Shown here piece by piece: positions 5,434-5,728 of a stretch of 5,728 bases of DNA. Each line of letters opens with the position of its first letter. The first letter of the stretch is position 1. Made by a program: the position numbers and the translations under genes. Source of the DNA: Oscillospiraceae bacterium. Its GTDB lineage: Bacteria > Bacillota > Clostridia > Oscillospirales > Oscillospiraceae. The notes under the pieces are model-generated. The model was not told the origin of the DNA. It made no database searches and saw only the letters and a list, made by a program, of their open reading frames with translations. The stretch covers positions 1 through 5,728 of the forward strand of contig JAQWCP010000114.1 in the NCBI GenBank assembly GCA_028705905.1, read 5' to 3'.

Positions 5434-5728
5434 ATGAAACAAACGTTCCGCTCCGCCTTCCGTTTGATTGCATGGGACTGGAGTACACTTTTTTTATTTG
5501 AACTTCTATATAAACTATTATCGGCCATTGTGGTATTTCCTTTCTTTCGGGCAATGCTGCAAGATGCATTGCAGCTATCCGGCGTTTCCCTTCTCAGCCA
5601 TCAAACACTTTGTCTGGTATTGCAATCCCCAGCCACCCTTCTGTCCCTGCTTCTGCTTTTGGTACTTTTCTCTTTTTATATTTTTATTGAAATAATCGGT
5701 ATTGTCTTGTATTTTGACAATGGCATAC
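5434..5728 (+). CDS. N-terminal part of a probable membrane-anchored glycerophosphodiester phosphodiesterase
   Basis: The open frame runs from ATG at 5434 to the window end (98 complete codons), so the 3' part is missing. A CGAGGA site (5422-5427) is six bases upstream of the ATG. The visible protein starts MKQTFRSAFRLIAWDWSTLF, then FELLYKLLS (22-30), and has helices at about 17-40 and 66-93. This pattern matches, from memory, the multi-helix membrane domain (GPDPase_memb) that precedes the catalytic GDPD domain in many Firmicute enzymes that hydrolyse glycerophosphodiesters to glycerol 3-phosphate and an alcohol. No catalytic residues are in the window, so the call depends on the membrane domain alone. 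Another polytopic membrane protein remains possible. It is separated from the preceding gene by a terminator and appears to have its own promoter. Confidence 0.6.
   Translation, partial: MKQTFRSAFRLIAWDWSTLFLFELLYKLLSAIVVFPFFRAMLQDALQLSGVSLLSHQTLCLVLQSPATLLSLLLLLVLFSFYIFIEIIGIVLYFDNGI

Noticed and set aside
5468..5695. Plus-strand 75-codon open frame near the window end
   Set aside because: It is out of frame with the open coding sequence from 5434, which has a ribosome site and a recognisable membrane domain.

Overview
The window looks like chromosomal DNA from a low-to-mid GC Firmicute, most likely an anaerobic gut-type clostridium (class Clostridia, possibly Oscillospirales). Pointers are strong AGGAGG-type ribosome sites, A/T-flanked hairpin terminators, an EFR1-type flavodoxin/ferredoxin protein, a type III pantothenate kinase and an ECF-type vitamin transporter subunit. 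Family assignments come from motifs read by eye. No database search was possible, and the taxonomic placement is inference.

Layout. Bases 2-76 hold the last 24 codons of a gene that looks like the end of a DegV-family fatty-acid-binding protein. It is followed 31 bp later by a complete hemolysin III / TrhA-type seven-helix membrane protein (108-755, +). Next comes a perfect 15-bp inverted repeat (761-775 with 848-862) that serves as a terminator shared with the converging gene. Its loop carries a 60-bp palindromic element (784-843) bracketed by the 3-bp direct repeat TAG. On the minus strand, coaBC (2912 to 1698) is followed 15 bp later by an EFR1-family flavodoxin plus 2x[4Fe-4S] protein (1682 to 861).

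A 270-bp divergent control region (2913-3182) separates these from a plus-strand pair, an ECF transporter S component (3183-3887) and coaX (3891-4661). Good promoter matches can be read in both directions, and the plus-strand mRNA leader (about 3064-3182) can fold into two hairpins. A 21-bp perfect hairpin (4693-4737) ends that unit. A small four-helix membrane protein of unknown function (4878-5276) follows, with its own promoter, a palindrome between the promoter boxes, a UUCG-capped hairpin at the predicted mRNA start and its own terminator (5287-5322). The window ends inside a gene (5434 onward) that resembles the N-terminal membrane domain of a glycerophosphodiester phosphodiesterase.

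How the genes fit together. The centre is a coenzyme A module. The ECF S component probably brings in pantothenate (inferred from context), CoaX phosphorylates it, and CoaBC converts 4'-phosphopantothenate to 4'-phosphopantetheine. The last two CoA steps (CoaD, CoaE) are not in the window. The EFR1 protein is the only member of the module without an obvious place in the pathway. The most interesting non-coding signals are the palindromic insertion in the terminator loop, the structured leader ahead of the transporter, and the palindrome/hairpin arrangement at the promoter of the four-helix protein.
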